The notes under the pieces are model-generated. The model saw only the letters and a list, made by a program, of their open reading frames with translations. It was not told the DNA's origin and did not search any database. Made by a program: the position numbers and the translations under genes. DNA of 9,086 nucleotides from Myxococcales bacterium (lineage in GTDB: Bacteria; Myxococcota; Myxococcia; Myxococcales; Myxococcaceae), in contig VFKJ01000653.1 of the NCBI GenBank assembly GCA_009885595.1, positions 1 to 9,086 of the forward strand. Direction: 5' to 3'. Numbering within the stretch: the stretch's first letter is position 1; each line of letters begins with the position of its first letter. Positions 1 through 7,554 of this stretch are shown one piece after another.

Positions 1-763
1 CAGGCTTCACGGCGACGACGGGTTCCGGCTTCGCGACGGCGACGGGTTCCGGCTTCTCCTCGGCGACTGGTTCCTCCTTTGGGACGTCGACGGGTTCCGG
101 CTTCGCCTCGGCAACGGGTTCGGCGGGAACGACTGCGACCGTCTCGGGACTGATGACCGCGAGGGGTTCTGGTTCCGCAACGCCGATCGGTTCGGGGGCC
201 GGCTCTGCGGCGGCAACGACAGCGTCAGCCCTCTCCCCGACCCTCTCCCCCGCGGGGGAGAGGGAGACGAGGTCGGCTTCGAGCGGCTCAGGGTCCGACG
301 GCGTCCAGAGGACGAAGGCCGCCAGCGCCGCGCACGCCACCAGCGCACCCACCGCAGCGCGCGGCAGCCAGCGCAGCCACCGCCGCTCGGGCGGAGCCAG
401 CATCAGCGGCTTGCCGCGATCGAGGTTGTGCACGAGGTAGTGCACCAGCTCCTGAGCGCGCGGGTGCATGAACTCGGTGAAGCGCACCCCGCACCCGGGA
501 AAACGGCCGGGCAGCTGACTGGGCTGCGTCCTGCCCCACACCACCTCGGCCTGCGCCAGCGCCAGCGCCCGCCCTCCCGCCTCGAGTGACAGGGCCACCT
601 TCATCCCCATCGGCAACGGCTCGGGCATGCGCAGGAAGAGCCCGTGGCGAGAGACGTTCGCCGTCAGCGTTCGAATGACCCGCGGCTGACCTTCGAGGGT
701 GACCACGCGGATCGGATGCTTGAAGCGGACCCGCGACTTGCGCTTCTGCCGTTCGATCAACAC
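1..763 (-). CDS. PilZ-domain membrane protein with Pro/Glu/Lys/Val-rich tail (3' end outside window)
   Basis: I translated this frame from the reverse strand. It stays open from a GTG at 763 to the left edge (254 residues seen); an in-frame TAG at 779-781 bounds it upstream. TTG at 760 is an alternative start, and no good Shine-Dalgarno is visible for either. Residues 5-114 look like a PilZ domain: a basic stretch (ERQKRKSRVRF), then NVSRHGLFL at 36-44, matching the D/NxSxxG motif of c-di-GMP-binding PilZ domains. The usual RxxxR is imperfect, K7 to R11 being the best fit, so c-di-GMP binding is uncertain. Residues 136-153 form one hydrophobic helix. After it comes a low-complexity tail with repeated KPEPV/EPVAV units, like a TonB-type or periplasm-spanning linker. 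The likely role is a c-di-GMP-responsive envelope protein; whatever domain follows the tail lies outside the window. The gene is divergent from the oxygenase gene across 64 bp. Confidence 0.75.
   Translation of the reverse strand, partial: MLIERQKRKSRVRFKHPIRVVTLEGQPRVIRTLTANVSRHGLFLRMPEPLPMGMKVALSLEAGGRALALAQAEVVWGRTQPSQLPGRFPGCGVRFTEFMHPRAQELVHYLVHNLDRGKPLMLAPPERRWLRWLPRAAVGALVACAALAAFVLWTPSDPEPLEADLVSLSPAGERVGERADAVVAAAEPAPEPIGVAEPEPLAVISPETVAVVPAEPVAEAKPEPVDVPKEEPVAEEKPEPVAVAKPEPVVAVKP
229..264. repeat. REP-like palindromic element inside the PilZ gene
   Basis: CCCTCTCCCC occurs at 229-238 and again at 241-250. Its reverse complement GGGGAGAGGG lies at 255-264, and the two are separated by CGCG, so 241-264 is a perfect 24-bp palindrome. 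The direct copy plus palindrome resembles short dispersed palindromic repeats (CCCTCTCCC...GGGAGAGGG type) that I recall from GC-rich proteobacterial genomes, usually between genes. Here it is in frame and encodes about residues 168-178 of the PilZ protein (LSPAGERVGER), just after the membrane helix, at the start of the tail. The palindrome is directly visible; membership of a dispersed family is inferred. Confidence 0.6.
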
Positions 764-827
764 GGGGCCAAGTGTCCGCTACAGGAAGCCACAGGCAAGT
801 TTCCGGCGACTGCGGCACCATGGCGCA

Positions 828-1529
828 GTGCGTGAATACCGCAGCCAACGGGCCTTCCTCGCCCCCGACCAGTTCACCGCGTTGCGTGACGCCTTCCTCG
901 GCTCACCGCTGGTGGGCGGCAGCACGCTCGCGGGCCCCTTCGAGGCCAGCCGGGGCTTCGGCGTCACCTTCCGCGAAGCAGGCCGCGCCCGCCTGGTCGA
1001 GCGGTTCGCCGCGCTCGCTCCCCACTTCGCCGCGGTGCTGGGCGAAAGCGCGGTGCGCGCGCTCACCCCGTGGTGGCGCCGCAAGCTCAACCGCGTTCCG
1101 AACTGTTGGTACTTGAACGTGCTGCTCGTCTCCTCCGGCGGCACGGTGGCGCGGCACATCGACACCACCCTGCGAAAGCCCAGCGGCGTGGACGACGCGG
1201 TGCCCGAGCTGGTCTCGGTGCTCTACCTCTCCATTCCCAAGGCGAGAGGCGGTGAGCTGCTCCTCTGGGAAGGCCCCAACGAGCTTGCGCGCCTCACCCC
1301 CGAGGAGAACGCGCTGGTGCACTTCCGCGGGGATCTCGCGCACGAGGTCTGCGCCTTCGAGGGCGCGGAAGGCACCCTGCGCGCGAGCCTGGTGATCGAG
1401 CAGTACCACTTCGCGCCCGACGTGCTGGCCCGGCTGCCGGAGTTCCAGCTCGAGTCGCGCGCGGGCTTCGGCGCTTACCTCGAGCACCACGCCGATCGAC
1501 CGCCGACCGCCTTCGAGCTCGAGCCTTAG
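828..1529 (+). CDS. 2OG-Fe(II) dioxygenase (prolyl-4-hydroxylase-like fold)
   Basis: The product has 233 residues from GTG 828. This start is chosen because longer versions of the frame run back into the divergent PilZ gene and encode sequence unlike the family; the ribosome site is weak, so the start is uncertain. The fold is called from the iron and 2-oxoglutarate ligands of the family: H110-x-D112 (in RHIDTTLRK), a distal H172 (DLAHEV) 62 residues on, and R185 (TLRASLVIEQY) as the likely 2OG carboxylate anchor. The segment YLSIPKARGGELLLW (about 133-147) is the usual core strand with the GGEL turn. Such enzymes hydroxylate proteins or small molecules using O2 and 2OG; the substrate cannot be told from sequence. 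No signal peptide is seen, so it is probably cytoplasmic. Its stop overlaps that of the convergent membrane-protein gene. Confidence 0.8.
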   Translation: MREYRSQRAFLAPDQFTALRDAFLGSPLVGGSTLAGPFEASRGFGVTFREAGRARLVERFAALAPHFAAVLGESAVRALTPWWRRKLNRVPNCWYLNVLLVSSGGTVARHIDTTLRKPSGVDDAVPELVSVLYLSIPKARGGELLLWEGPNELARLTPEENALVHFRGDLAHEVCAFEGAEGTLRASLVIEQYHFAPDVLARLPEFQLESRAGFGAYLEHHADRPPTAFELEP

Positions 1530-2299
1530 TTGCCGACCCGCCCGGCGAGCCGCTCGCGGTACTCGTCGAGGGGGAACAGGTCGACCTCTGCTCCGCCCCG
1601 CTTGGTGCCGTCCTCGGCGTAGTCGAAGGGATCGTCGATGTCCTTGATGAGCCGCAGCATGTAGATGTTGAGCAGCGCCACCGTGGGGACGATCACGAAC
1701 TCCGCCACCGGGCTCTTGAACTTCGCCACCATCATCAAGGTGAGGATCATCGCCAGCAGCACCTCGAGCAGCGCGTACGCCGGGGGGAGGAAGCCGGTGC
1801 GGCTGATCACGTCGATGCGGCTGATCGCCTTGCGCAGCTTGTCGACCGGCGACAGCACGTACCCCGCTGTGCTGCCGGCCCCGCTCTGGGTGAGGTAGCT
1901 GAACGACTCGCTCATGCCCTCGAGGCCGGCGAAGACCTGGGCGGTCGTCTTCTTCTTGAGCAGCCAGTGCCTGATCGTGTCCGTCAAGGTGAGCAGGTGC
2001 CGGCGGAGCACCTTCGCGTCGACGGCCGGCTTCTGCATCGCGGCCAGCGCGAACATGTCCTCCATCGCCTCCAAGGTGGTGGCCACCTCGCCCGGGAGCT
2101 TCTCGCTCTCTTTGTAGTCGGACATGGTGCCGGCGAGCAGGAAGCCGGTGAGGAACACCCCGCCCGTGAGCACCACGCCCACGTCACCGAAGTCGACCAC
2201 CCCGGGGAACTTCACCACGTAGTCGAGCACGAGCTTGAGCCCGGTGACCGCGACCACGAACGGCAAGGTGGTCAACATCAGCTTCCATTTGAGCAACAA
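1526..2299 (-). CDS. Four-helix membrane protein, possibly bestrophin/DUF4239-like
   Basis: The product has 257 residues. Hydrophobic helices lie at about 8-28, 40-58, 173-193 and 199-218. Between the two pairs is a long, mostly helical soluble segment (60-170) beginning SDYKESEKLPGE and containing basic stretches such as HWLLKKKTT. A short acidic C-terminus follows, with DIDDPFDY at 220-227. The two-plus-two helix layout and the DDPF motif after the last helix recall bestrophin-like proteins (DUF4239 type), which suggests a channel, but this is a guess from general pattern and the residue matches are few. The start is TTG: two TTG codons (2299 and 2296) follow a strong AGGAGGG site, the second at better spacing. 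The gene is divergent from the MoxR operon across 56 bp. Its TAA overlaps the oxygenase TAG within TTAG at 1526-1529. Confidence 0.7.
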   Translation of the reverse strand: MLLKWKLMLTTLPFVVAVTGLKLVLDYVVKFPGVVDFGDVGVVLTGGVFLTGFLLAGTMSDYKESEKLPGEVATTLEAMEDMFALAAMQKPAVDAKVLRRHLLTLTDTIRHWLLKKKTTAQVFAGLEGMSESFSYLTQSGAGSTAGYVLSPVDKLRKAISRIDVISRTGFLPPAYALLEVLLAMILTLMMVAKFKSPVAEFVIVPTVALLNIYMLRLIKDIDDPFDYAEDGTKRGGAEVDLFPLDEYRERLAGRVGN

Positions 2300-2355
2300 G
2301 CGCCCTCCTCGATTGGCGCGGGCAGGCTACCTCACTCGGGGCTAACCTCTTAAAA
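2300..2355. promoter_or_regulatory. Divergent intergenic region between membrane protein and MoxR operon
   Basis: These 56 bp must hold, or overlap, the 5' signals of both the minus-strand membrane-protein gene and the plus-strand three-gene operon. Apart from the ribosome site at 2303-2309 I find no convincing -35/-10 pair and no sigma-54 TGGC-N-TTGC type site. No clear Shine-Dalgarno precedes ATG 2356; the sequence just before it is AT-rich (CTCTTAAAA). The regulatory role is inferred from layout only. Confidence 0.35.
2303..2309 (-). promoter_or_regulatory. Shine-Dalgarno site fixing a TTG start
   Basis: On the minus strand AGGAGGG lies here, 3 nt before TTG 2299 and 6 nt before the next in-frame TTG at 2296. 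It is the strongest ribosome-binding site in the window. It supports a TTG start for the membrane protein rather than an internal ATG, and the spacing favours 2296. Confidence 0.7.
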
Positions 2356-3182
2356 ATGCGATTCAAGGGAACGGACACCTATCTCACCAGCGAGAGCCTG
2401 CGCTCGGCGGTCGATTGCGCGCTCGTGCTCGAGCGCCCCCTGCTGGTGAAGGGAGAACCGGGCACCGGCAAGACCCTGCTGGCCGAGGCCATCTCCAGTG
2501 CGCTGGGCCTGCAGCTGCTGACCTGGAACGTGAAGAGCACCACCCGCGCCCAGGACGGCCTCTACGTCTACGACGCCGTGCAGCGGCTGCACGACTCGCG
2601 CTTCAACGATCACGACGTGAAGAACATCGAGAAGTACATCAAGCTCGGGCCCCTGGGAGAGTCGTTCGCCGCGCCCGAGCGCCGGGTGCTGCTCATCGAC
2701 GAGATCGACAAGGCCGATCTCGAGTTCCCCAACGATCTGCTGCACGAGCTCGACCGCATGCGCTTCCGGGTGATCGAGACCGAGCGCGAGGTGGTCGCCC
2801 GGCTACGCCCGGTGGTGATCATCACCTCGAACAACGAGAAGGACCTGCCCGACGCCTTCCTGCGCCGCTGCGTCTTCCACTTCATCGACTTCCCCGATCA
2901 GGAGCTGATGAAGCGCATCGTCTCGGTGCACCACCCCGATCTGAGCGATCGCATGGTCGACCAGGCGCTGCAGATCTTCTTCGAGCTGCGCGCGCTCACC
3001 CGCCTGCGCAAGCGCCCCTCCACCAGCGAGCTGGTCGACTGGATCGCCGCGCTCAAGGCCTCGGGAATCACCACCGTCAAGCTCGACGAGAACCTCCCCT
3101 TCCTGGGCGCGCTGCTGAAACGAGAGCAGGACCTGCTGGCCTTCTCCGAGACCTTCGGGAGCGGCAAGCGCACGAGGGCCTG

Positions 3183-3183
<1 letters not shown>
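2356..3183 (+). CDS. MoxR-family AAA+ ATPase
   Basis: The product has 275 residues. Walker A is GEPGTGKT at 33-40 and Walker B is VLLIDE at 111-116. Sensor 1 is TSNN at 157-160, and RR at 170-171 (AFLRRCVFHF) supplies the arginine-finger region. The rest to about 255 is the helical lid, with PSTSELVDWIAALK typical of MoxR-type ATPases. This family forms ring ATPases that work with a VWA-domain partner, as in RavA-ViaA, CoxD-CoxE, CbbQ-CbbO and NirQ-NorD, to activate or mature target proteins, often metalloenzymes. The next gene is such a partner: this gene's TGA shares one base with the next ATG (TGATG at 3181-3185), implying translational coupling. It is predicted to be cytoplasmic. The target is unknown, since no oxidoreductase is encoded nearby. 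Confidence 0.93.
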
Positions 3184-4357
<1,174 letters not shown>

Positions 4358-4361
<4 letters not shown>

Positions 4362-4870
4362 AGAACGAAGCCGATCTCCTCCAGTGGCTGCCCTCGATTC
4401 CCATCTTCGGTGGGCTCGAGGAGAAGACGCTCAAGCGCATCATCAAGCTGCTGGGCGTGCACCACTTCACGCCCGAGTCGGAGATCTGCAAGCAGGGCGA
4501 AGCGGGCCGCGCGATGTTCCTGGTGCGCGAAGGCGAGGTGGTGGTCTGCCGCGACAACGAAGAGGGCCGCCGCATGAAGATGGTGCGCATGGGCCCCGGC
4601 GAGTTCTTCGGCGAGATGACGCTCATCGACATTCAGAAGCGCTCTGCGTCGGTGGTGGCGCAGAAGCCCTCGGTGCTCTTCTCGTTGAGCAACCGCGACC
4701 TGTACTCGCTCTACCAGGAGGACGTGGCCGGCTACGTGATGGTGCTGCAGAACATCTGCCGCGAGCTCTCGCGCCGGCTGAGGGTCACCAACCAGCGCCT
4801 GCAGACCATGGCCTCGGAGCACGACGACGACGAGCACACGCTCATTCGTCCGGCGATCAAACGCACCTGA
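4358..4870 (+). CDS. Small single-domain cyclic-nucleotide-binding protein
   Basis: The product has 170 residues. Residues 13-115 form a cNMP-binding (CRP-type) beta-roll: IFGGLEEKTLKRI helix, then KQGEAGRAMFLVREGEV, and a full phosphate-binding cassette at 84-98 (F-G85-E86 ... R95-S-A). G85, E86, R95 and S96 line up with the CRP residues that hold the cyclic nucleotide, so binding is plausible. The C-terminus (116-170) is a helix (QNICRELSRRLRVTNQ) ending in a charged DDDEH tail. There is no helix-turn-helix domain, so it is not a CRP-type transcription factor. It overlaps the VWA gene by 4 bp (ATGA), so it is probably co-translated and acts as a sensor or regulatory subunit of the MoxR/VWA pair. 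cAMP versus cGMP cannot be decided from sequence. Confidence 0.9.
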
Positions 4871-4877
4871 GCTTCAG

Positions 4878-5366
4878 CTAAGAGAGCTTCACCTTCACCG
4901 TCAGCTCGGGCTTGACCTTGAGGGCGCCCAGCATCGCGCTATAGGGCTTGATGCCGAAGGTGCGCTGGTCGAACTGGAACTCGGCGGTCTGGCCGCTGCG
5001 GCGCCCGCGCACCTCGTGGGTCTGCCCGTGGAGCGTGAGCTTGCCCACCACCGCGGTGTCCGTGACGATCGTGGTGGTGAACGAAATGAGCGGGTACCGC
5101 TTCACCTCGAGCACGTCGCTGAAGGCGTTCTTTTCCACCTCGGCGAACTTCGAAGAAGGAATGGCCGAGGGCTGCGCGACGCCGTCCTTCATCGCGCTCA
5201 CCACCCGCAGCGAGCCAGCCTCCAGCTCGAGCTTCGCGGAGTCCCCCTCGACCTCCAGGGTGAACTTCGTGGCCTTGAGCTTCAGATCGTGGGCGACGGC
5301 CGAGAGCAGGCCTTCCTTGAAGGTGAACACCAGGATCTCCGCCGACGAACTGTCGTAGCGCGCCAT
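4878..5366 (-). CDS. YceI-like domain protein
   Basis: The product has 162 residues, close to the usual size of a bare YceI domain. Signs of the family are an early strand pattern with AHDLKL (25-30) where YceI proteins carry a conserved H, a central VLEVKRYPLISFTTT (85-99), a GKLTLHGQTHEV segment (108-119) matching the G-x-LT-x-HG-x-T-x-x-V core, and a final strand pair FGIKPYSAMLGALKVKP. The domain is a lipocalin-like barrel that binds isoprenoid or other amphipathic molecules. Most YceI proteins are periplasmic, but this one starts MARYDSSSAE with no signal peptide, so it is probably cytoplasmic. It converges on the cNMP gene with a 7-bp gap and diverges from the SRPBCC gene across only 30 bp. 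Confidence 0.82.
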   Translation of the reverse strand: MARYDSSSAEILVFTFKEGLLSAVAHDLKLKATKFTLEVEGDSAKLELEAGSLRVVSAMKDGVAQPSAIPSSKFAEVEKNAFSDVLEVKRYPLISFTTTIVTDTAVVGKLTLHGQTHEVRGRRSGQTAEFQFDQRTFGIKPYSAMLGALKVKPELTVKVKLS

Positions 5367-5396
5367 GGCGTCTCTCTGGCATAGACCGCGGCAGCC

Positions 5397-5984
5397 GTGA
5401 TCAAGAAGTTCGCCTTCGCCGCCATCGCCGTCACCTTGCTCTGCCTGGGCGCTGCCTTCGTCCTCCCGCGGGAGTGGAGGGTCGAGCGGTCAGTGGTGAT
5501 CAACGCCGCCCCTCAGCGCGTGCACGCGCTGCTGTTCGATCTGAAGCGCTGGCAGGACTGGTCGGTGTGGAACCGCACCCTGGATCCCCAGCTGCGCAAT
5601 GCCTACGAGGGCCCGCAGGACGGCGTGGGCGCGAAGTGGCTGTGGCTGGGGCCGAAGATGGGCCGCGGTCAGCTGGTGATCGTCGCGTCCGATCCCCTGC
5701 GCGGCATCGAGCTCGACCAGGCGATCGAGTCGGAGACGGTGAACGCGCACGCCTCGCTGACCTTCACGCCCGAGGGCGCGGCCACCAGGGTCACCTGGGT
5801 CGACGAAGGCACCCTGCCCCCCATCGCCGGCGGGCTCTTCAGGAACACCCTCCAGCAGCAGCTGGGCGCGCACCTCGAGTCGAGCCTCACCAAGCTCAAG
5901 ACCATCCTCGAGGCGCAGACGCCCGGTCCCTCGCCCCTGCCGCCTGCCGACCCCGTCGACGCGGGCCAGCCCGACGCGAACTAG
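5397..5984 (+). CDS. SRPBCC (START/Bet v1-like) protein with N-terminal membrane anchor or signal
   Basis: The product has 195 residues from GTG 5397. The start is supported by the MIKK-plus-hydrophobic stretch (4-22) that forms a good signal anchor; no clear ribosome site is present. Residues 27-165 look like the SRPBCC helix-grip fold: ERSVVINAAPQRVHALLFDLKRWQDWSVWN is the typical opening (I-x-APxxxV...WxxWsxW). Then follow alternating strands (GVGAKWLWLG, VTWVDEGTLP) and the long final helix (LGAHLESSLTKLKTIL). This fold binds lipids or other hydrophobic ligands; the ligand is unknown. The last 25 residues are Pro/Asp-rich and probably disordered. With a signal anchor it would act at the inner membrane or in the periplasm. 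It converges on the protease gene. Confidence 0.8.
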   Translation: MIKKFAFAAIAVTLLCLGAAFVLPREWRVERSVVINAAPQRVHALLFDLKRWQDWSVWNRTLDPQLRNAYEGPQDGVGAKWLWLGPKMGRGQLVIVASDPLRGIELDQAIESETVNAHASLTFTPEGAATRVTWVDEGTLPPIAGGLFRNTLQQQLGAHLESSLTKLKTILEAQTPGPSPLPPADPVDAGQPDAN

Positions 5985-5995
5985 CCCTCAAGACG

Positions 5996-6015
5996 CGCTG
6001 CTCAATTGAGCAGCG
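5996..6015. terminator. Perfect 20-bp palindrome between convergent genes, possible bidirectional terminator
   Basis: The halves CGCTGCTCAA and TTGAGCAGCG are exact reverse complements. As RNA this can form an 8-bp stem closed by an AAUU loop. It lies 12 bp after the plus-strand SRPBCC stop (5984) and includes the last codons and TGA (6002-6004) of the minus-strand protease gene, the right place for a shared terminator. There is no T-run on either side, so it is not a standard intrinsic terminator. A palindromic protein-binding site is the alternative. Confidence 0.4.
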
Positions 6016-6955
6016 GGGGCTTGCTGGCCTTCCGGGGCGGCTCGAGGTTGGTCCGCAGGTACTTCTCGATCACCACCAGCAGCCCGTCGAACGCGTCGCG
6101 CATCGCCCAGGCCTGGTGATCGACGTCGGTCATCGCGGAGGCGCGCTCGAGCCCCGCCCTCAGCGCGGTCTGCACCCCGGCGCAGTCATCGCGGGTGTCG
6201 ATCAGCCGCCTGGCGGTCTCTGCGTAGATGGCGAAGCAGCGCGCCACGTCGCCTTCGTTGTACGCGGGCGCGCCCACCCGGATCGCCTCGGCGATGGTGT
6301 CGGTGGTCACCTCGAGGCCAGCGGGCGCCGCGCCCTCCAGCAAGGAGAGCGGATGCTCTGGCACCTCGCGCCGCGGCGGCTTCCGGTTGTCGGCCGAGAG
6401 CACGCTCAAGGGCAGCTCGTGGTTCTGCCGGAGCAACGGCTCGAGGTACTTCCAGGGAACGCCCAGCGTCACCACCCCGTCGTCGGTCTCCGCCACCGTC
6501 ACCACGCCCAGCGCGGTGCCGTCGGCGCCGACCAGCGGCCCACCCGAGGCGTCCTGGGGCACCTCTCCGGTGAGCGAATAGACGGTCAGGGAAGCGCCCA
6601 CCACCTGCACCGCGGAGAGCTGCGCGTCGACCCAGCGCGCCCGCCCCTCGCCCGTGACCATGCCGAACACGAAGACGCTCTGGCCTTCCTCCGCGAGCTT
6701 GCTGCTGCCCGCCTTCACCGGGGTGGCGTCGAGCAGGCCCACGTCGAGCACCGCGAGATCGCGCCGGCTGTCGAGCGCGCACACCGACTGCACGGGCAAC
6801 ACCCGGCCGTCCGCGAGGTGGGCGACGATGGCAGGCTCGTCAGCCACCACGTGGAAGCACGTGACGATGCGCCCGTTGGGAGCCACGAAACCCAGCCCGT
6901 ACGACTGCTGGAACTCCAGGAGCACCACGGACGCGGCGGCTTCGAGCGGCGTCAT
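6002..6955 (-). CDS. Trypsin-like (S1C-type) serine protease with extra C-terminal domain
   Basis: The product has 317 residues. The protease part (1-178) shows all three catalytic positions: H35 in VTCFHVV, D66 in SRRDLAVLDV, and S137 in DASGGPLVG, the last equivalent to the G-N-S-G-G-P motif of HtrA/trypsin-like enzymes. The fold opens GLGFVAPNGRIVTCFHVV, the usual 'secreted trypsin' start. A Pro/Arg linker (190-212) leads to a helical domain of about 90 residues with YNEGD (232-236), C240 and a conserved-looking HQAWAMRDAFDGLL. I recognise this as a recurrent but unnamed helical module; its role is unknown to me. No PDZ domain and no signal peptide are seen. The start at ATG 6955 is plausible (GGAG about 12 nt upstream). 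The lack of a signal peptide implies a cytoplasmic location, odd for this class. Confidence 0.82.
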   Translation of the reverse strand: MTPLEAAASVVLLEFQQSYGLGFVAPNGRIVTCFHVVADEPAIVAHLADGRVLPVQSVCALDSRRDLAVLDVGLLDATPVKAGSSKLAEEGQSVFVFGMVTGEGRARWVDAQLSAVQVVGASLTVYSLTGEVPQDASGGPLVGADGTALGVVTVAETDDGVVTLGVPWKYLEPLLRQNHELPLSVLSADNRKPPRREVPEHPLSLLEGAAPAGLEVTTDTIAEAIRVGAPAYNEGDVARCFAIYAETARRLIDTRDDCAGVQTALRAGLERASAMTDVDHQAWAMRDAFDGLLVVIEKYLRTNLEPPRKASKPPLLN

Positions 6956-7002
6956 GTTCTGTTCATACTCCAGAGCCCCCGGCCGCGCGTTACAAGCACA
7001 CC

Positions 7003-7551
7003 ATGTCCGATGATGTGCCCCGTCCGTGGACGCAGGTGGCAGTCCGTTCCCAGAGGGACTACCGGATCTTCAGGACCCGGACCCTCGACGTGCTCGACCC
7101 GCGCAGCGGCACCGCCTACGTGCGCACGGTGATCGACGCGCCCGACTGGGTGAACGTCATTCCCGTCACCGAGCAAGGCGAGGTGGTGCTGGTGCGGCAG
7201 TTCCGCTTAGGCACCTGGGACAACACCCTCGAGATCCCCGGCGGCATGATCGACCCCGGTGAAGATCCGCTCACCGCCGTCACCCGCGAGCTGGAAGAAG
7301 AGACCGGCTTCAAGCCCGCCCGGGTGACCGCGCTGGGCCGCTCGCACCCCAACCCCGCCATCCTCGTCAACCAGCTGCACAGCTTCCTCGCCGAGGGGTG
7401 CGTCAAGGTGCACGCAGGAAAACAGGACGGGAGCGAAGACATTCAAGTGGTGCTGGTGCCCCGCAGCGAGCTGCCGCGGCTCGTCCGCGAGGGAGCGATC
7501 ACCCACTCGCTGGTGCTGGCCGCGCTGCTGTACGACGCCTGGAGAGCCTGA
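7003..7551 (+). CDS. Nudix hydrolase, ADP-ribose pyrophosphatase-like
   Basis: The product has 182 residues from ATG 7003. The complete Nudix box GX5EX7REUXEEXGU runs from G81 to F103, with E87, R95-E96 and E99-E100 for metal binding. Before the box, VRTVIDAPDWVNVIPVTEQGEVVLVRQFR (40-68) and TLEIPGGMIDPGEDP match the ADP-ribose/NDP-sugar pyrophosphatase branch (NudF-like): Mg-dependent cleavage of a nucleoside diphosphate linked to another group. Substrate choice within the branch is inferred. There is no signal peptide, so it is cytoplasmic. The gene is divergent from the protease gene across 47 bp with no visible Shine-Dalgarno. It converges with the WD40 gene, with 3 bp between the stops. 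Confidence 0.9.
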   Translation: MSDDVPRPWTQVAVRSQRDYRIFRTRTLDVLDPRSGTAYVRTVIDAPDWVNVIPVTEQGEVVLVRQFRLGTWDNTLEIPGGMIDPGEDPLTAVTRELEEETGFKPARVTALGRSHPNPAILVNQLHSFLAEGCVKVHAGKQDGSEDIQVVLVPRSELPRLVREGAITHSLVLAALLYDAWRA

Positions 7552-7554
7552 CGC

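Noticed and set aside
288..848. Long minus-strand reading frame (186 residues) over the PilZ gene
   Set aside because: It is rich in Arg/Ala/Gly with no domain, while the neighbouring frame encodes a clear PilZ domain with NVSRHG and a membrane helix.
2313..2348. Possible sigma-70 promoter (TTGGCG ... TAACCT) before the MoxR gene
   Set aside because: The spacing between the boxes is about 24 bp, too long, and both boxes match poorly.
2415..3182. Upstream extension of the VWA frame across the ATPase gene
   Set aside because: The sequence is Arg/Ala-rich shadow of the ATPase codons. The VWA family begins at MFIPFLYELR, matching ATG 3183, which overlaps the ATPase stop.
4869..4891. GAGCTTCA direct repeat at the cNMP/YceI junction
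   Set aside because: It is only 8 bp, it covers the two gene ends, and it forms no stable stem, so it is probably chance.
5474..7132. 552-residue plus-strand frame spanning the SRPBCC and protease genes
   Set aside because: It crosses genes on both strands that have clear family motifs and itself has only low-complexity Arg/Ala/His composition.
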